Assembly (NCBI GenBank): GCA_022828595.1
Contig: JAKGHH010000002.1
Coordinates: 82,738,076-82,802,075, forward strand
Length of the DNA stretch: 64,000 nucleotides
Source: Nelumbo lutea
Taxonomy: Eukaryota; Streptophyta; Magnoliopsida; Proteales; Nelumbonaceae
Direction: 5' to 3'
Shown: positions 63,414-64,000 of the stretch, one piece after another
How the letters are laid out: each line of letters begins with the position of its first letter
Numbering within the stretch: position 1 is the first letter of the stretch
Made by a program: the position numbers and the translations under genes
Notes under the pieces: model-generated
What the model saw: only the letters and a program-made list of their open reading frames with translations
Databases searched by the model: none
What the model was told of the DNA's origin: nothing

Positions 63414-64000
63414 ATTTTCTACATAGATACGGCTTTTAGTATACGTTCCATTTCCATTTTTTCATCTATGAGATTTCCCTCCTACCTTAGTGACAGAGAC
63501 TGCGAACTATGTCTCTAGAAATGTGGAAAACCACATACAATGCATGGAGTCAACTGTTTCAGCTGCATAACCCCACAACATTCTGTGAAGGATCATATCC
63601 ACTCATCTAATGAGTTTTCCCTTTGTCCTCTGTCAGACAAGGTTCATTGTCATTTTATGTTAAACCTTTTTGTCGAGTAAGTGCTTACCCATCATATTCG
63701 TGAACGCTAAGGTACCGTGAGAGAGTCTTCCATTTTAGGATAGGCCCCTCCCACATTAGTCTTTGACGCTATCATCTTATGAAATAATCCAACAGATCCA
63801 ATAGCAAATGGATAGCCCGATTTTGTGGTACATCTCCTCACTACTGAATGACCCATCTTCATGCTAATGATGGAAGGCCTTTAGAGAGTTCATCATATGA
63901 ATCTCCCTATCACATGCACTTATATTTCAGGAGGGAACGAATAATTACGCCCTATTTTTATTTAGGTCAAAGCAAAGTGGCTCCCATTGACTTTCATAAA
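63414..64000 (-). other. C8 leader (to window edge)
   Basis: Non-coding, collinear with C1 295-880 and C7 51715-52343. It reaches the 3' arm of the conserved hairpin at the very edge; one stem base differs (ATTGACTTT for CTGACTTT on the plus strand). Confidence 0.72.

Larger units (their letters stand above)
59717..64000 (-). mobile_element. Copia element C8 (minus strand, runs off the right edge)
   Basis: Minus-strand order: leader (64000-63414), gag (63413-62701), zinc knuckle and protease region (62700-62311), pre-integrase (62310-61984), integrase (61977-61101), RT N-terminal half (61100-60573), RNase H (60572-60042), polypurine tract and truncated 3' LTR (60027-59717). The 5' LTR would lie beyond base 64000. 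The RT C-terminal half is deleted. Confidence 0.85.

Overview
The window is plant nuclear DNA made almost wholly of LTR retrotransposons. They are nested in one another, partly deleted, and on both strands. Plant signs are Ty1/copia and Ty3/gypsy polyproteins of plant type, a copia primer-binding site resembling initiator-tRNA-Met and a gypsy one resembling tRNA-Asp, 5-bp target-site duplications (TSDs), many solo LTRs, and (TA)n tracts inside LTRs. I found no host gene, tRNA, rRNA, CRISPR array or bacterial feature. The species cannot be told; a repeat-dense region of a flowering plant is the best guess. Every gag or pol reading frame is broken or truncated, so all protein entries are pseudogenes.

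Four groups fill the window. (1) A Ty1/copia family (Tork-like, tentative) with LTRs of about 1.7-1.95 kb (TGTTAGAYAG...CTTTCA or CCTTCA) gives eight element remnants, C1-C8, four TSD-bounded solo LTRs (S1-S4), a fifth with an imperfect TSD (S6), and one split LTR (LTR1). (2) A Tat-like Ty3/gypsy element, T1, on the minus strand. (3) An Athila-like Ty3/gypsy family with LTRs of about 1.3-1.5 kb (TGATAACCC...ACACA): A1, A2, A3 and fragments, mostly minus strand. (4) A second Athila-like gag/RT set, A4, on the plus strand.

Layout. 1-3222 is the 5' part of copia C1 (minus). 3945-14302 is T1, split by solo LTR S1 (4140-5829) and by S2 (7844-11735), which itself holds S3 (8709-10646). 14303-24037 is A1, with an unrelated 1.31-kb solo LTR in its RNase H. 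24038-26802 is a scrambled stretch of copia gag and Athila LTR and gag pieces. 26803-31775 is A3 (gag and protease, no RT or integrase). 31776-34764 is A2 (RT and integrase, no protease). 34765-41202 holds copia C3 (plus, with solo LTR S4) and C4 (minus), whose truncated LTRs meet head to head as a large inverted repeat. 41203-48278 is LTR1, interrupted by copia C5 (41872-47051, TSD GATCA), which carries a 0.7-kb internal tandem duplication. 48279-49563 is A4 gag. 49564-58461 is a copia array (C6, C7, solo LTR S6). 58462-59716 is A4 RT-RNase H. 59717-64000 is copia C8 (minus), running off the window.

The most interesting signals are these. A1 and A2 share one protease-less arrangement with RT and integrase, while A3 has protease but no RT or integrase. 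Perfect palindromes are conserved in the untranslated leaders of both families. The reverse-transcriptase catalytic region has been lost repeatedly and independently, once as an in-frame excision. Several junctions record how plant retrotransposons decay: inverted LTRs, a palindromic PBS junction, and short direct repeats at deletion ends. All boundaries were read by eye from copy-to-copy comparison; those without a TSD are good to about 10-20 bp.
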